Shown in pieces: positions 54,290-63,980 of a DNA stretch of 64,000 nt. The position numbers and the translations under genes were made by a program. The stretch covers positions 310,001 to 374,000 of the forward strand of contig CBDFHG010000006.1 in NCBI GenBank assembly GCA_965247385.1, in the 5' to 3' direction. Source of the DNA: Thermohalobaculum sp965247385 (GTDB lineage Bacteria > Pseudomonadota > Alphaproteobacteria > Rhodobacterales > Rhodobacteraceae). The notes below the pieces were generated by a model. It worked only from the letters and a program-made list of their open reading frames with translations, searched no databases and was not told the DNA's origin. Positions within the stretch are counted from its first letter, which is position 1. Every line of letters begins with the position of its first letter.

Positions 54290-55330
54290 TTAATCCGCCG
54301 TCAGCGCGTGCGCCTCTTTGAACGAGATCAGCTTGCGCTGGTTTTCGTCCCAAAGCCGGAACTTCACGCAGGCCAGGCTCTGCCATAATGTCAGTCGCTT
54401 GACCTCGGCCAACTCGGGGAAGTCGCGCAAGATCTGTGGCAGGCGATAATAAGGGATTCGACTGCTGAGGTGATGCACATGGTGCACGCCGATATTGGCG
54501 GTGATCCAGGGCAGGATGCCGGGCAGATCGTAGTGCGAGCTGCCATAGAATGCCGCATCGTGCCGTATCCAATCGTCTTTCCGGTCCCAGGTGGTCTCCT
54601 CGAACTGGTGCTGGACATAGAACAGCCAGACGCCAGCTGACGCGGCAAGAAGGATGATCGGCAGCTGCACCATCAGGAATGGGCCGAGCCCGAGGAAATA
54701 GATCATGATGGCGACCACGACAGCGACCGAAGCGTTGGTGCCCATGGTGCTGATCCAGAACCGCCGGTCACCGTCGCGAAATCCCATCGGCAAGCGGTTG
54801 CGGAGCAGGAACTGGTAAGCTGGCCCGATCCCGAACAGGACCAGGGGGTGGCGATAGAGCCGGTAAAGGATGCGCGGCACGCGCGGCAGCGCCCGGTATT
54901 CCCGCACCGTCAGGGTGTCGATGTCGCCCATCCCGCGCTGGTCGAGGTTGCCGGATGTCGCGTGATGGGCCGCGTGATCTCCCCGCCAGACATGGTATGG
55001 CGTCAGGGTCAGCACCCCGAGGATGCGCCCGACCCAGTCATTGCCGGACTTGCGGCGGAAAAAGCTGCTGTGCCCGCAGTCGTGCTGGATCAGGAACAGG
55101 CGCACCTGGAACGCGGCCGCCGGCACGCAGATCGCAAGGGTCAGCCAGTAGCTGATCGACAGCGCCCACCAGGCAGCCACCCAAAGCGCGACAAACGGCA
55201 CGACGGTTATGACCAGTTCGAAAACGCTGCGCACATGGTCGGGCTCGCGGTAACGGGCGAGCACCTTCATCAGGTCACGGGTGGGTGCAATACTGATCTC
55301 GGATCGCGACTCATGCAGCGTGTCATCCAT
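54290..55330 (-). CDS. fatty acid desaturase, delta-12/omega-6 type
   Basis: A 346-residue membrane di-iron enzyme that introduces a double bond into fatty acyl chains. The three histidine boxes are HDCGH, HAAHH and HHVHH, with spacing typical of the delta-12/omega-6 branch. Hydrophobic pairs flank them. It stands alone beside the ParDE unit. Regiospecificity cannot be told from sequence reading. Confidence 0.9.
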   Translation of the reverse strand: MDDTLHESRSEISIAPTRDLMKVLARYREPDHVRSVFELVITVVPFVALWVAAWWALSISYWLTLAICVPAAAFQVRLFLIQHDCGHSSFFRRKSGNDWVGRILGVLTLTPYHVWRGDHAAHHATSGNLDQRGMGDIDTLTVREYRALPRVPRILYRLYRHPLVLFGIGPAYQFLLRNRLPMGFRDGDRRFWISTMGTNASVAVVVAIMIYFLGLGPFLMVQLPIILLAASAGVWLFYVQHQFEETTWDRKDDWIRHDAAFYGSSHYDLPGILPWITANIGVHHVHHLSSRIPYYRLPQILRDFPELAEVKRLTLWQSLACVKFRLWDENQRKLISFKEAHALTAD

Positions 55331-55534
55331 TCGATAGGGGCCCCATCCCGTTGTGATCCTCGATCAACTGAAAAATTCCAATAAGCCAGTCGGCCTGACC
55401 AATCAATCAATATGTCCCCTCTCGGCGGAGAAAGGCCCATGCTTGGGCCGCGGCAAATGGACCCGAGACAGGTGCCGCGAGGCGGTTGAGCCGGTTCTTG
55501 GCGCCTCGATTCGTGGCGATCATGCGCGCCGCCC

Positions 55535-56251
55535 CTACCCCAGCGTCACCGCATAGGCCAGATCGCCCGACAGGAACCGCGAGCGGCGCCATTCCACCGC
55601 CCGCCCGGTCAGGTCGTGGGCGACCCGCTCGACCAGCAGCAGCGGGGCACCCAGGGACACCCCCAGGGTCTTCGCCGCCGCCGCGTCCGCCGCAACCGCG
55701 CTCAACCGGTCCTCGGTCGAAATCACGCTGATGCCGTGGCGGGACTGGTAGTGGGGGTAAAGGGCGTTGGGCAGGGGGGTCTCGGTCTCCAGCCCCGGCA
55801 TCAGCGCGGCGGGCACCTCGACCGTCTCCAGCACCGCCGGGCGGCCCGCGATGGCGCGGACGCGGTCGATCAGGATCAGCTTGTCGCCGCGCGCGATGCC
55901 CAGCCGCCGGGCCGTCCCGGCGCTGGCGGGGAGGGTGACAACCATCTCGCTTGCCGCTTCGGGTATGACGCGCGCGCCGTCGCGGCCGACCAGCCGGAAG
56001 AAGTGGTAATTCGCCAGCTCCGGGGTTTGTTTGGTGACAAAGGTGCCCTTGCCCTGGTGGCGCCGGAGCACCCCGTCGGCCACAAGGCTGTCGACTGCCT
56101 TGCGGAATGTGCCGACGCTGACCGCGAGTTCGCTGGCCAGCGCGCCCTCGGCGGGCAGGGCCATCCCCGGGGCGAGTTCGCCGCAACTGAGACGCCGGAT
56201 CAGTTCGGTCCGGACGGTCAGATAGAGCGGTTCGTGCTGCGGCGCGTTCAC
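55535..56251 (-). CDS. GntR-family regulator, HutC/UTRA type
   Basis: A 238-residue repressor type. The N-terminal winged HTH has LPAEGALASELAVSVGTFRK and DGVLRRHQGKGTFV. The C-terminal UTRA ligand domain ends in VEWRRSRFLSGDLAYAV. It is divergent from the UxaA-like pair, with a candidate operator between, so it probably represses that pair. Confidence 0.9.
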   Translation of the reverse strand: MNAPQHEPLYLTVRTELIRRLSCGELAPGMALPAEGALASELAVSVGTFRKAVDSLVADGVLRRHQGKGTFVTKQTPELANYHFFRLVGRDGARVIPEAASEMVVTLPASAGTARRLGIARGDKLILIDRVRAIAGRPAVLETVEVPAALMPGLETETPLPNALYPHYQSRHGISVISTEDRLSAVAADAAAAKTLGVSLGAPLLLVERVAHDLTGRAVEWRRSRFLSGDLAYAVTLG

Positions 56252-56289
56252 CTGTTTCGCTCCCTGCGGGTTTTATCGGGTCAGTCTGC

Positions 56290-56324
56290 TGCGACTTGGC
56301 CTATTGCGACCCAGCCTATTGCGA
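56290..56324 (+). repeat. 15-bp direct repeats in the gntR upstream region
   Basis: TGCGAC begins at 56290, 56305 and 56320. The intervening bases TTGGCCTAT and CCAGCCTAT are similar, so this is a 15-bp repeat of nearly three units, in the non-coding divergent interval. Confidence 0.6.
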
Positions 56325-56335
56325 CTCGGTGCGAA

Positions 56336-56360
56336 ATTCATATAACTCATATACATGAAT
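56336..56360. promoter_or_regulatory. candidate GntR operator
   Basis: ATTCAT and ATGAAT form a perfect inverted repeat 13 bases apart, with internal alternating TATA/CATATAC. It lies about 30 bases before the start of the first enzyme gene, a position suited to repression. Confidence 0.5.
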
Positions 56361-56390
56361 CTCAAGACACCATCCGAGAGGAACCGCCTC

Positions 56391-56678
56391 ATGAGCATCC
56401 CCCATCTCCTGGTCCATGACCGGCGCGACAATGTCGGCGTCGTCGTGGTCGAGGGTCTGACCGCCGGCACCGAGATGCTGGGCATCGTGACCCAGGACAA
56501 TTCCGATTTCCAGCTGACCGCGAAGGCCGACATCCCGATCGGCCACAAGGTGGCGCTGGCGGATCTGACCGCAGGCGACACCATCATCAAGTATGGCGAG
56601 GATATCGGCCGCATGGTCGGGCCCGCCGAAAAGGGCGGTCACGTCCATGTCCACAACCTGAAGACCAAGCGTTGGTGA
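56391..56678 (+). CDS. UxaA-type small subunit (SAF domain), SuyA-like
   Basis: A 95-residue SAF-domain protein that starts LLVHDRRDNVGVVVVEGL and has ADIPIGHKVALADL and GEDIGR. It is the N-terminal domain of altronate dehydratase-type enzymes, here a separate polypeptide. Such a split is known for (2R)-sulfolactate sulfo-lyase (SuyA/SuyB) and some sugar-acid dehydratases. The ATG at 56391 has GAGAGG upstream; an in-frame ATG at 56355 lies in the operator. Confidence 0.75.
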   Translation: MSIPHLLVHDRRDNVGVVVVEGLTAGTEMLGIVTQDNSDFQLTAKADIPIGHKVALADLTAGDTIIKYGEDIGRMVGPAEKGGHVHVHNLKTKRW

Positions 56679-56689
56679 GGAGAAAACCC

Positions 56690-57865
56690 ATGGGCTACGA
56701 GAACCACACCATCAACGCCTGGCGCCGCGAGAACGGTCGCGTCGGGGTGCGCAATCACGTCGTCATCCTGCCGGTGGACGACATCTCGAACGCCGCCTGC
56801 GAGGCCGTGGGCAACAACGTCAAGGGCACCATGGCGCTGGCCCACTCCTATGGCCGGCTGCAGTTCGGCGAGGATCTGGACCTGCATTTTCGCACCATGA
56901 TCGGCACTGGCGCCAACCCCAATGTGGCCGCCGTGGTGGTGATCGGAATCGAGCCGGAGTGGACCCAGGTGATCGTCGATGGCATCGCCGCGACCGGCAA
57001 GCCGGTCACCGGCTTCTCGATCGAGCGGAAGGGCGATTTCGAGACCATCCGGCAAGCGAGCTGGAAGGCCAAGGACTACGTCCACTGGGCAACCGAGTTG
57101 CAAAAGGAGGTCTGCCCGCTGACCGATCTGTGGGTCTCGACCAAATGCGGCGAGAGCGACACCACCACCGGGCTGGGGTCCTGCCCGACGGTGGGCAACA
57201 TGTATGACAAGCTGATCCCGCACGGCATCTACGGGGTCTTCGGCGAGACCACCGAGATCACTGGCGCCGAGCATCTGTGCAAGGCCCGCGCCGCCAATCA
57301 GGAGGCGGGCAAGAAGTTCATGAAATTGTTCCAGGCCTATCAGGACGACGTGATCGAACCGTTCAAGACCTCCGACCTCTCCGACAGCCAGCCGACCAAG
57401 GGCAACATCCTGGGCGGGCTGACCACGATCGAGGAGAAGGCGCTGGGAAACCTGGAGAAGATCGGCCGTACCAGCACCTATATCGACGCGCTGGAGCCCG
57501 CCGAGGCGCCGGCGAAGGGGCCGGGGCTGTACTACATGGACACTTCCTCAGCGGCGGCTGAATGCGTCACCCTGATGGCGGCGGCGGGGTATGTGGTGCA
57601 TACCTTCCCGACCGGCCAGGGCAACGTGGTCGGCAACCCGATCGTGCCCGTCATCAAAATCTCGGCCAACCCGCGTACGGTGCGGACCATGGGCGAGCAT
57701 ATCGATGTGGACGTTTCCGGCATCCTGAAGCGCGAGCAGACCATCGACCAGGCAGGCGACGCGCTGATAGAGATGATCATCCGCACCAGCAATGGCCGCG
57801 CCACCGCGGCCGAGGCGCTGGGTCACCGCGAGTTCGTGATGACCAAGCTGTACCGTTCGGCGTGA
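56690..57865 (+). CDS. UxaA-type large subunit, SuyB-like
   Basis: A 391-residue protein of the altronate dehydratase C-terminal type. Marks are GRVGVRNHVVILPVDDISNA, GTGANPNVAAVVVIGIEPEW, the cysteine in STKCGESDTTTGLGSCPTVG, and TFPTGQGNVVGNPIVPVIK. In this family such residues bind Fe and carry out beta-elimination of water or, in SuyB, of sulfite from sulfolactate. It follows the small subunit by 11 bases. The substrate is not certain: sulfolactate is the favoured guess because of the split form, but other hydroxy acids are possible. Confidence 0.75.
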   Translation: MGYENHTINAWRRENGRVGVRNHVVILPVDDISNAACEAVGNNVKGTMALAHSYGRLQFGEDLDLHFRTMIGTGANPNVAAVVVIGIEPEWTQVIVDGIAATGKPVTGFSIERKGDFETIRQASWKAKDYVHWATELQKEVCPLTDLWVSTKCGESDTTTGLGSCPTVGNMYDKLIPHGIYGVFGETTEITGAEHLCKARAANQEAGKKFMKLFQAYQDDVIEPFKTSDLSDSQPTKGNILGGLTTIEEKALGNLEKIGRTSTYIDALEPAEAPAKGPGLYYMDTSSAAAECVTLMAAAGYVVHTFPTGQGNVVGNPIVPVIKISANPRTVRTMGEHIDVDVSGILKREQTIDQAGDALIEMIIRTSNGRATAAEALGHREFVMTKLYRSA

Positions 57866-57892
57866 CAGAGTAGGAACCAGGGCGTGGCGGCG

Positions 57893-58955
57893 TCAGTAGA
57901 GGCGCCGCTGCGACGACTTGTGCTCGTAGCGGGCGGACCACTCGTTGGCGAGCTGCTCGCCAGGCAGGAATTCGAGCGCACCCTTGGGATACGCCCGCGC
58001 CGAGGCATCGTATTGCAGGTTCCTATCGGAGAGCTGATCGCTCAACTCTCGGATCTGGCGCTTGATCCGGTTGCTGACTACCCAGCGCAGGACCTTAATC
58101 ACTTCCTCGCGTAGGGGCTGCCCGAAATCCAAGTCGCGGGCCGCAGCGAAGGTGACCGGGACCAGCGCCCCTTCACCGAGGACCTGCAAACCGAGTCGGG
58201 GCGCGCTGCCCTCCAGCGCCGCGGTGACGTCGAGCGAGGTGATGCCGATCTCGGCCTGTCCCTTACTGACCTTCATGCAGGACTGGTACGAAGTTGGGTC
58301 GTATTCCTTGACCAAGCGGTCGATTTTCCCGGTCAGGTCTCAGCCCTCGTTCACACCGCCTGCGGCTTCGAACACCGATAAGAACGCTGCAGGCCCGGCC
58401 ATCGTATCTCGGGTCAGGGACCGCGAGGCTTTGCGACAGCTTGCCATAGGCCAGTTCGATCACCGATGGGCGGATATCCTCGAGATAGCCGACCCGCTCG
58501 CGGTCATAGCACAGCATCGGCGCCGACAGCGTCAGTGGTACCGCCCTCACGATGTCTGGATCGCCGTCGGGATCACGCAGCGACCCGGTGACGTAGAGCG
58601 CGCGCGAGCGCCGGACGCCGGTCTGCCGCAGCGGAATCGCACCGAGCATTCGGTTGCCGGCCAAAACCTCGACGTCGAACAGCGTCAACCCAAAGATCAG
58701 ATCTACCTTGTCGCGGGTGATCGCGCGTTTGACCGCGATGATGACCTCCTCGGCCGATCCGGTCCGAAGGCCGTAAAACAAGATCTCGATTGGGATGCCC
58801 GTGCTTTCCTGGAGTTCCGCCACCGTCTCCTCCGCCCGGTCCAAGTCGCGCAACCACAGGATCCTCACGCCCTCTTGCGCACGGACGCCGTGCCCGGCGG
58901 CCAAGATGAGCCAAGTCAGTGCGATCAGAGCGGTAACAAGCGGTCTCACATTCAC
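57893..58955 (-). pseudogene. periplasmic solute-binding protein, frameshift plus stop
   Basis: The N-terminal part (from 58955) has a signal peptide (LVTALIALTWLILAAGHGV) and a binding-protein opening, VRILWLRDL. After about 58398 the natural continuation, PAAFLSVFEAAGGVNEG, is in another frame and runs into a TGA at 58340-58342. It then goes on as DLTGKIDRLVKEYDPTSYQS to the end. The gene carries one indel and one nonsense change. It resembles iron or polyamine-type extracellular binding proteins. No transporter genes lie nearby. Confidence 0.7.
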
Positions 58956-59915
58956 TGGTTGTCGACCGGTATGTCGAAGGTGGCGATGATGGGATCGCTT
59001 TCGAACTCTCGAAACTGGATCGAGCCTTTTATCTCTATCCGGTTATAGGGCGCATCGTCGTCGATTTCGACGTACTCGCGGGCGTATTTCCGACGAATGA
59101 TCTCGATTTCCTGGTCGAGGTTGTCAATTACCAACGCGCCGCTGTCCTCGGTCTCGATCCCGATATAGGTCATCAGCGGCGAGTTATCGCGGATGTAGGT
59201 CTCGAAATCGTTGTCCTCGAAATAAACGATCAGATCGGCAATGAAAAAGCCGCCCAGGATCTGGTATGGTAAAGGACCGGTCCGGCGTGAGCACGAGTTT
59301 CGGCTCGGTTACCGGCTCGCTCAGCTCGACCAGCCATTCGACGGAACGCAGGATTTTCTCGATGTCGAGCCGGTTCCCTTCGATCCTGCTCAGGTTTTTG
59401 TCGATGCTGAAACTGAGTTGGGACGGTGGAACGCCGGGCTCGAATTTTCTTCCTTTGTCCAGATCGAGATAGATCCCCTCGGGGGCGACGAAATCGACGA
59501 TGAAGCCGATTGGAACGATCACGCTGGCGGGCGGTGTGGTGCGCCGTACGATCATGCCCATGAGCGCGCCGTCCCGAAACGCGCCGCCGCCGCTGTAGCC
59601 GTCCTCGGCCGGTTTGCTGGCCAGGATGTAGCCGCGCTCGTCGCCGCTATAAGTGACGTCGAAGGCGAGGAAGGGCTTGTCCCGCTTGCGGCCCGTCGCC
59701 GCGTCCTTGTCGATTCCGAACCCGGCCAGGCAGAACTCCCCCCTCCACGGCGGGGGTGCCTTGCAGGTCTGCCGCCGCGATCGACTGCAGGTTCGGATAG
59801 TCCTGGAGCTTGAGCAGGGCAACCCTGAAATACGCCTGAAAACAACCGGGGCAGTTACGTTTATTTGATATAATCTTGGATCATACTGGATCGGCGCGAT
59901 TGCGGCAGCATTCAT
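58952..59915 (-). pseudogene. trypsin-like serine protease, two frameshifts
   Basis: The active-site serine loop is clear: AEDGYSGGGAFRDGALMGMI, in a domain with a preceding LAFDVTYSGDERGYI. Upstream (near 59760) the coding frame changes after LQGTPAVEGG. Downstream (near 59264) it changes again before YQILGGFFIADLIVYF and the C-terminal tail. It may have been one protein with a trypsin-like domain and a membrane or beta tail. It meets the binding-protein pseudogene with a 4-bp overlap. Confidence 0.65.
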
Positions 59916-59966
59916 TGAACGAAAACTGCGAATCGCTCCCCGAATCGGACACAGGGAAACGTCGCC

Positions 59967-60140
59967 ATGCGCTTCGCCGTTCTCTCATTCATCGCCGCCG
60001 CAATTGTCCTGACCCAAACGGCGCATGCGACCGATCCGGAATCACTCAATGTACAGGGCATCGAACTCGGCATGTCACTGGGCGACGCGCGCACCGAACT
60101 TGCCGGGTGTGGCTACGAGAGCCGACTTAAGCTAAATCGG
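59967..60140 (+). pseudogene. secreted hypothetical protein, truncated
   Basis: A signal peptide (FAVLSFIAAAIVLTQTAHA) is followed by about 30 residues, LNVQGIELGMSLGDARTELAG, a common start of small secreted proteins. The frame loses sense near 60140, where the AT-richer AAA/subtilase unit begins. No gene lies between 60140 and 60281; a promoter for the next gene is expected there. Confidence 0.55.
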
Positions 60141-60281
60141 ATGATCCACCTCTCTCCGGGGCAATTTTAACTTTTCCGGGAGACTTTTTCCTGAATCAGT
60201 GGTAATAAACCAAAATACATAGGAAAAATCAAAGGTGATTGCGATTGGCGCGCTCACCAGAATAGGAAGCACAGTCGAAAC

Positions 60282-61301
60282 ATGGCGCGTAGTGACCTCA
60301 TCGTCAATCTCGTCAAAGCTGGCGTCAAAGGCGACGCTGCTGACGTGTGCGCGACAGCCGAAGCGATCATCGCCGACGAACGTGCAAAGAAACATACGGG
60401 CGTTGCGGACCGTATCACACGCGCCCTGGACACAACCAAGCCGGTCAATGGCAATGGTCATTCTCGGCCCGGCTTGAGGGTCCGAGACGGCTCAGGAGGG
60501 GTTCACCGCCGAGAGCCAAGACGCTCGATAAACGACCTATACCTTGAGGCAGGGGTGCGTAGCGCTTGCGATGAACTGATCGAAGAACAACGTCGCGCCG
60601 ATGTGCTCCGTGCCCATGGGCTAGAACCTCGTCATCGCATCTTGCTCGCAGGACCACCCGGCAATGGCAAAACCTCACTTGCAGAAGCACTGGCCTATGA
60701 GTTGGCGCTTCCTCTGTTCACGGTGCGTTATGATGCGGTCGTTACTAGCTATCTTGGCGAGACCGCCCAGCGCTTGCGCCGTTTATTCGATTTTGTTCGC
60801 ACTGAGCCATGCGTCCTTTTTTTCGATGAGTTTGACGCGATCGGGAAAGAGCGCGGCGACATCCACGAGACCGGCGAGATCAAACGAGTCGTCACAACGC
60901 TGCTACTTCAGCTTGATGATCTTCCATCCTATTGTGTGCTTGTGGGGGCCACCAACCATCCCGAGCTGCTCGACAGAGCCGCATGGCGACGGTTTGAGTT
61001 TCGGCTTGAACTCGCCAGACTATCTTCGAAGCAAATGATCTCTTATTTTGCAGATCAGCTAGGAAAGTTCGATGGCCAGCCCGGATACACCGCAAAGCGT
61101 CTTTGTGAATCCGTGTCACCGAAAAATTTCTCTGAGGCAGAAGCATTTTTTCTGGATGTGAAGCGTCGCTTCATCTTGGCGCAAGGCGCACGCGAATTGC
61201 GATCCGTGCTTGATGATCGGGTGAAGGCATTTGCCTCGCGACGGTACTCACCAAATGGCGGAGATGAGGATGGTCAACCGACCGATTCTTCGGTTTCCTA
61301 A
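60282..61301 (+). CDS. AAA+ ATPase paired with a subtilase
   Basis: A 339-residue AAA+ protein of the FtsH/SpoVK-like classical type. It has Walker A AGPPGNGKTS at residues 123-132, Walker B VLFFDEFDAIG at 178-188, sensor 1 VGATNHPELLD with N225, and arginine-finger candidates R236/R237. The first 110 residues are helical with no known domain. Its end overlaps the subtilase gene by 32 bp, so the two are co-translated. The likely role is an ATP-driven switch or substrate remodeller that controls the protease. AT-richer than the core, suggesting transfer. Confidence 0.88.
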   Translation: MARSDLIVNLVKAGVKGDAADVCATAEAIIADERAKKHTGVADRITRALDTTKPVNGNGHSRPGLRVRDGSGGVHRREPRRSINDLYLEAGVRSACDELIEEQRRADVLRAHGLEPRHRILLAGPPGNGKTSLAEALAYELALPLFTVRYDAVVTSYLGETAQRLRRLFDFVRTEPCVLFFDEFDAIGKERGDIHETGEIKRVVTTLLLQLDDLPSYCVLVGATNHPELLDRAAWRRFEFRLELARLSSKQMISYFADQLGKFDGQPGYTAKRLCESVSPKNFSEAEAFFLDVKRRFILAQGARELRSVLDDRVKAFASRRYSPNGGDEDGQPTDSSVS

Positions 61302-63876
61302 TCCGGCGAGATCAAGCAGACGTACTGGCGCCCAACGCGCGCAGCCTCGGCAGCGAGGCCCGGGACGGCCCTCCCAGGGTCGACGGTTTCAAGCGACGTT
61401 CGATCGGCTCGCCGCCGCTTTCAACAACGTAGATCCTGACTTTGCTTTGCGCCAAGACCCTACTGGTATTGCGCCAGAACGCGCGCTTGTATTCATCACT
61501 GCGGGCAATGTCCAAAACTTTGCCCGCGCCGCACAGGCGATTGGTCTTGAGATTTTCGCTGAGACAGATCTTGAGGACATCGAGGATTTTCCGGATGGCT
61601 TTAAACCCCCAGGCGACGCATTAGCGCTATCACGCACACTCTATGCGACGATGCCTACTATCGAATCGTTCCGTCAGATTCTGACGCTCTGGAACGCCTG
61701 TCAAAATGGAGAGAGAGCGCCAACCGGGGCCGCGCCATGGTGGTCGGTATTTGACCTCCTTATAGAATTGAGGCCGTGGGGACCAAAGGACCGTTTGAGT
61801 GACAACGCGCGCGCGGTCATTGAAAATCGACTCTCGTTCGATGAGCAAGAAGAAGTCTCCATTGAGTTTGAAATCTGGCCAACAGTCAATGCCGAGAGAC
61901 GCGCATATTGGCGTCAGGAGGCAGAGCAACGCATCGTCAGCCTCGGTGGTCGGGTCCTCGATAGGAGTTCGATTGCCGACAGTGGGTTTACGTATGAAGC
62001 CGTCCTGGCAGGTTTACCTGTCTATGCTGTGCGCGCAATGCTTGATGATCCGGGTAATCTTAGCAGGCTGGCTGCGCTTGAAGGTGTCCAATTCATCCTG
62101 CCTCAAATGATCGGGCAAGCGGTGCCAGGCGATCCCGAGGGTGACGTGGGTGAACAAGAGCCTAAAGAAGATTTCACGTTCGATGCGCCGATCCGCGCCG
62201 CGCTTCTGGACGGAACGCCAGCGGCAGGGCATGCCGCGCTTGACGGCGGCGTTGTCATCGAAGATGTGCATGATCTCGTTCGGCTCTCAGCTGTCGGTCA
62301 ACGGTACCACGCCACGGCAATGGCCTCCTTGATCCTACGCGGCGATCTCGAAGCTGATGGAGAAGCCCTGCAAGATACCCGCTTGGTCAGTGTGCCTTTG
62401 CTGATCGATAGCGATGACGGCGCCTGGACGCCCGACAACAGATTGTTTGTCGATCTTGTCCACACAGCATTGACGCAAATACTCACCACGGAGAACCCGT
62501 TGGCGGGCGACGTCTTTGTCGTGAATTTTTCCATAGGCGTACGTGATATGCGGTTCGCTGGCCGCATTAGTTCGCTAGCACGTCTCATGGATTGGTGGGC
62601 GGCGAAAGAAGGCCTGCTGTTTGTGATTTCGGCAGGCAATATTGGCGATGGCCTTTCCTTGCCAGGCATGAGTGCCATTGATTTTGAAGATGCCGATGAT
62701 GTTGAGCGACGCCGGACCGTGCGTGCCTCGATGCGGGCGTCGACATACGATCGAACTTTGCTTGCGCCAGCGGAAGCGCTCAACGGCATGTCGGTGGGCG
62801 CTCTTTCAAAGGATCTGAACGTGCATATGCCTCCGGATCAGGCGGGTATCATGACCCTTGAGAGCGACGCTGAGAATTTACCGCAAATGACCAGTGCCCT
62901 CGGCTTAGGGCCGCATCGCGTGATCAAACCGGATTTGCTGGGTGTTGGCGGCAAGCAGGAAGTCCGTGTCCATCCCAATGGCAATGGTGCTATTCTTCGG
63001 TCCCTAGACGTTTCGCAACGGACCGGGTTGGTCGTCGCCTCACCCAATGGTGGAGCGCGTGCGACCAAAAAATCCCACGGCACCAGTCCGGCGGCGGCGT
63101 TGGTAACCCGCGCTGTCCTGTTATCGGCCGAAGCGCTAACCGGAGAAGACGGCCCCTATGAGGGCCAGGAGTTGCCGCGCCGCGAACTCGCTTTGTTAAC
63201 CCGAGCGCTTGCCGTAAACTCGGCGAGATGGCCGGAAGACACTCGTCATCTCTATTCCGAGGAAATTGATCGCCTCGGGCCACGTCAACACGTGAGAGCA
63301 AAAGAAGAAGTTTGTCGCCATTTTGGTCATGGCGTTATCGCGCCGGAACTGATGCAGCGCTCGCCCGACGCAGGGGTCACATTGGTTGGACTTAGCTCAA
63401 TTCGAAAAGATCAAGCACAGATTTTCAGAATGCCGCTGCCGCATTCCATGTCTGGCGGTCGCGTTCCGAGATCAATGCGGGTGACGCTCGCCTGGTTCGC
63501 ACCCGTGAACGCGGCGCGGGCGCAGTATAGGCTCGCCGGACTAGAAGCGGTGGCTGCTGATGAAATCGATGATCCCGAAGACACGCGATGGGGGCTTGAT
63601 TTCAAATCCGATGGACCCGACGCTAACATGGTCAGGCGCGGATCGGTTTGGTCGAGACGTCTGATCAATCGCACACAGAGCGTACCCGAATTTGAAGAAG
63701 ACGATGACATCCCGATCTGTGTTCAGTGTCGGGACACCGCCGGTGGCGGGCTGAGCCCGGATGACGATATCGCCTTCGCCATCGCCGTCACGCTCGAGAT
63801 AGAAACTAACGTCCAATACGACATCCTCACTGAGGTCCAACAGCAAGTCCGGCTTCGTTTGAGGCCAGGTACATGA
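61270..63876 (+). CDS. large S8 subtilase paired with the AAA+ ATPase
   Basis: An 868-residue S8 peptidase. The catalytic residues are D314 (ALLDGTPAAGH), H347 (QRYHATAMASL) and S606 (SHGTSPAAALV), with the oxyanion asparagine N457 in ISAGNIGDG. The first 300 residues form an unknown region without a signal peptide, so it is cytoplasmic. A beta-rich domain follows the protease to the end. The start at 61270 (MVNRPILRFPNP) has GGAG upstream; longer starts reach further into the ATPase gene. A cytoplasmic subtilase with an ATPase partner and no secretion signal suggests an induced proteolytic response. Confidence 0.87.
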   Translation: MVNRPILRFPNPARSSRRTGAQRAQPRQRGPGRPSQGRRFQATFDRLAAAFNNVDPDFALRQDPTGIAPERALVFITAGNVQNFARAAQAIGLEIFAETDLEDIEDFPDGFKPPGDALALSRTLYATMPTIESFRQILTLWNACQNGERAPTGAAPWWSVFDLLIELRPWGPKDRLSDNARAVIENRLSFDEQEEVSIEFEIWPTVNAERRAYWRQEAEQRIVSLGGRVLDRSSIADSGFTYEAVLAGLPVYAVRAMLDDPGNLSRLAALEGVQFILPQMIGQAVPGDPEGDVGEQEPKEDFTFDAPIRAALLDGTPAAGHAALDGGVVIEDVHDLVRLSAVGQRYHATAMASLILRGDLEADGEALQDTRLVSVPLLIDSDDGAWTPDNRLFVDLVHTALTQILTTENPLAGDVFVVNFSIGVRDMRFAGRISSLARLMDWWAAKEGLLFVISAGNIGDGLSLPGMSAIDFEDADDVERRRTVRASMRASTYDRTLLAPAEALNGMSVGALSKDLNVHMPPDQAGIMTLESDAENLPQMTSALGLGPHRVIKPDLLGVGGKQEVRVHPNGNGAILRSLDVSQRTGLVVASPNGGARATKKSHGTSPAAALVTRAVLLSAEALTGEDGPYEGQELPRRELALLTRALAVNSARWPEDTRHLYSEEIDRLGPRQHVRAKEEVCRHFGHGVIAPELMQRSPDAGVTLVGLSSIRKDQAQIFRMPLPHSMSGGRVPRSMRVTLAWFAPVNAARAQYRLAGLEAVAADEIDDPEDTRWGLDFKSDGPDANMVRRGSVWSRRLINRTQSVPEFEEDDDIPICVQCRDTAGGGLSPDDDIAFAIAVTLEIETNVQYDILTEVQQQVRLRLRPGT

Positions 63877-63980
63877 AAATCCGCCACTTCGGTTGTGAGG
63901 AATCTGCGATATACTGCTAATAATTGCTTTGAGGGTCTTTCAGGCATTTAGTTTGACCGCTTATACACGATAGTCTGGAA

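Noticed and set aside
55407..55520. A 38-codon minus-strand gene after gntR
   Set aside because: No ribosome site and no motif; it is probably only the untranslated end of gntR.
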